Source: JACPUW01 sp049115495 (GTDB lineage: Bacteria; Bacteroidota; Bacteroidia; CAILMK01; JACPUW01). From it: a stretch of DNA of 64,000 bases. The position numbers were made by a program, and so were the translations under genes. The notes under the pieces were generated by a model. That model searched no databases. It worked only from the letters and a program-made list of their open reading frames with translations, and was not told the origin of the DNA. Positions 63,351 through 64,000 of the stretch are shown here, piece by piece (within the stretch, counting starts at the first letter, position 1; the number at the start of each line of letters is the position of its first letter). The DNA is taken from NCBI GenBank assembly GCA_049115495.1, contig JAGDZV010000013.1, positions 1 to 64,000 of the forward strand, written 5' to 3'.

Positions 63351-63352
63351 AA

Positions 63353-63607
63353 CTACCCTACTGCAGTTAGCGTAAAGCTGTATTTTTCCATAATTAGATT
63401 CGCTAATAGCTTTCTACAAGCCTCATCAACCATTTTCTCAGCCGTTTCTTCGCTCTCACTCTCAATGGTAAAATCCATGTGTTTACCTATGCGTACTTGA
63501 TCAATACCCTCTAAACCAAGATTGGCCAAGCTGCGGTTTACAACTTTACCTTGTGGATCTAGTAATTCGTCAAGTGGCATTACATCTACGGCTACCTTAA
63601 ACTTCAT
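63353..63607 (-). CDS. purS: Phosphoribosylformylglycinamidine synthase subunit PurS
   Basis: 84 residues, the normal size. The pattern FKVAVDVMPLDELLDPQGKVVNRSLANLGLEGIDQVRIGKHMDFTIE fits PurS well, including the LDPQG-x5-L segment. PurS bridges PurQ and small PurL in the three-part FGAM synthase. No purQ or purL gene is in the window. The start overlaps the pssA stop by 4 bp. Confidence 0.93.
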   Translation of the reverse strand: MKFKVAVDVMPLDELLDPQGKVVNRSLANLGLEGIDQVRIGKHMDFTIESESEETAEKMVDEACRKLLANLIMEKYSFTLTAVG

Positions 63608-64000
63608 TTTGCTGTAACGTTTTGAATAATTGATAATATTAAGTACAAAAGTACAATGAGTTGAATAGCTAATACACCAAAAAATATGAGCAATAGTGCA
63701 CTACCTAATATGAGTACAATTCTCAACTCATTTCCTTTAAAAGTAAAACTTGAAATCTTGAGTGTCATAAGCCTAAGTTTTGACACCATGAGCAAAGCCA
63801 TAACTATGGCTGATATTAAAATTACCCAAGTACTGGTCACGTAAATTTCAATCGTCGAATCACTCAACGGACTTAATGGGTAACCAAACCCAAATCTATA
63901 GATTAATGCAAAGCTGCTTAAATAAAGCCCTGCCGCTGGTATGGGCACTCCAATAAATTCTTTTGAGCTGCCAGATATATTAAATCTTGCCAAACGATAA
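63604..64000 (-). CDS. pssA: CDP-diacylglycerol-serine O-phosphatidyltransferase, C-terminal part (runs off window)
   Basis: The frame is open to the right edge, so only the last ~132 residues are seen. It begins YRLARFNISG ... FIGVPIPAAGLYLSS, matching the (F/Y)RLARFN and FxGxP(T/I)PAA segments that follow the CDP-alcohol phosphotransferase motif in phosphatidylserine synthases. Three or four membrane helices follow. The catalytic DGxxAR motif would lie outside the window. The enzyme makes phosphatidylserine at the inner membrane. It overlaps purS by 4 bp (ATGA). Confidence 0.85.
   Translation of the reverse strand, partial: YRLARFNISGSSKEFIGVPIPAAGLYLSSFALIYRFGFGYPLSPLSDSTIEIYVTSTWVILISAIVMALLMVSKLRLMTLKISSFTFKGNELRIVLILGSALLLIFFGVLAIQLIVLLYLILSIIQNVTAK

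Overview
The window is chromosomal DNA from a Bacteroidota bacterium, most likely a gliding or surface-adhesive member of the Cytophagia/Flavobacteriia type. Four things support this. There is a complete sprA/sov type IX secretion (T9SS) translocon gene. Three cell-surface proteins look like T9SS clients: one carries a type A sorting tail, one carries a gliding-motility-associated (type B) tail, and one is a giant protein whose C-terminus lies outside the window. Several genes have the Bacteroidota promoter element TAnnTTTG, and the maeB promoter also has the TTTG box at the right spacing. The gene set (LytTR two-component pair, DUF4369-type TlpA, PurS, MaeB-RuvA-SprA-GcvH cluster) fits the same phylum. 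I see no tRNA, rRNA, CRISPR array, transposase or prophage gene.

Layout. 1-14486 (minus): 5' part of a giant secreted gene, more than 4,800 codons and open at the left edge. It is built as signal peptide, five [Hydin-like domain + seven FG-GAP repeats] units, a sixth Hydin-like domain, a right-handed beta-helix, five SWM-type repeats and at least ten Ig-like repeats. 14487-15588: leader with a 12-bp direct repeat, then about 0.8 kb with no recognisable gene, then a terminator. 15589-20523 (minus): metabolic cluster purE, purK, a DUF1016 nuclease gene, DAHP synthase and an unusual ribulose-phosphate-epimerase/CBS fusion. 20584-25065: outer-membrane barrel protein, L,D-transpeptidase, REP-like palindromes, a frameshifted T9SS client bracketed by 24-bp direct repeats, and an MFS transporter. 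25186-34556: kbl, a 1639-residue PKD-repeat gliding-type surface protein, YihY and a PutP-type symporter. 34616-38977: a TerB-like protein and a LytS/LytTR-type two-component pair. 38974-47280: TlpA-like lipoprotein, an RlmL-like methyltransferase overlapping a Vms1-like release-factor (VLRF1) gene, an OmpA-domain protein, a PAP2 phosphatase and a DUF255 protein. 47365-59219 (minus): TonB, VanZ-like, gcvH, sprA, ruvA and maeB. 59341-64000: a tandem-repeat outer-membrane protein, then (minus) a WG-repeat protein, M28 peptidase, purS and the 3' end of pssA.

How the genes fit together. SprA is the outer-membrane channel that would export the giant adhesin, the PKD protein and the type A client. 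TonB supplies energy to outer-membrane receptors. PurE, PurK and PurS are purine-synthesis enzymes placed in two separate clusters. The epimerase-like/CBS protein is translationally coupled to DAHP synthase, which suggests a link between the pentose phosphate pathway and aromatic synthesis.

The most notable observations are the strict 5 x 7 propeller architecture of the giant protein, the bacterial VLRF1 gene overlapping an rRNA methyltransferase gene, the RPE-CBS fusion overlapping aroF, and a possibly phase-variable frameshift in a poly-A/T tract inside a signal-peptide coding sequence. All assignments come from reading motifs; no database search was run.
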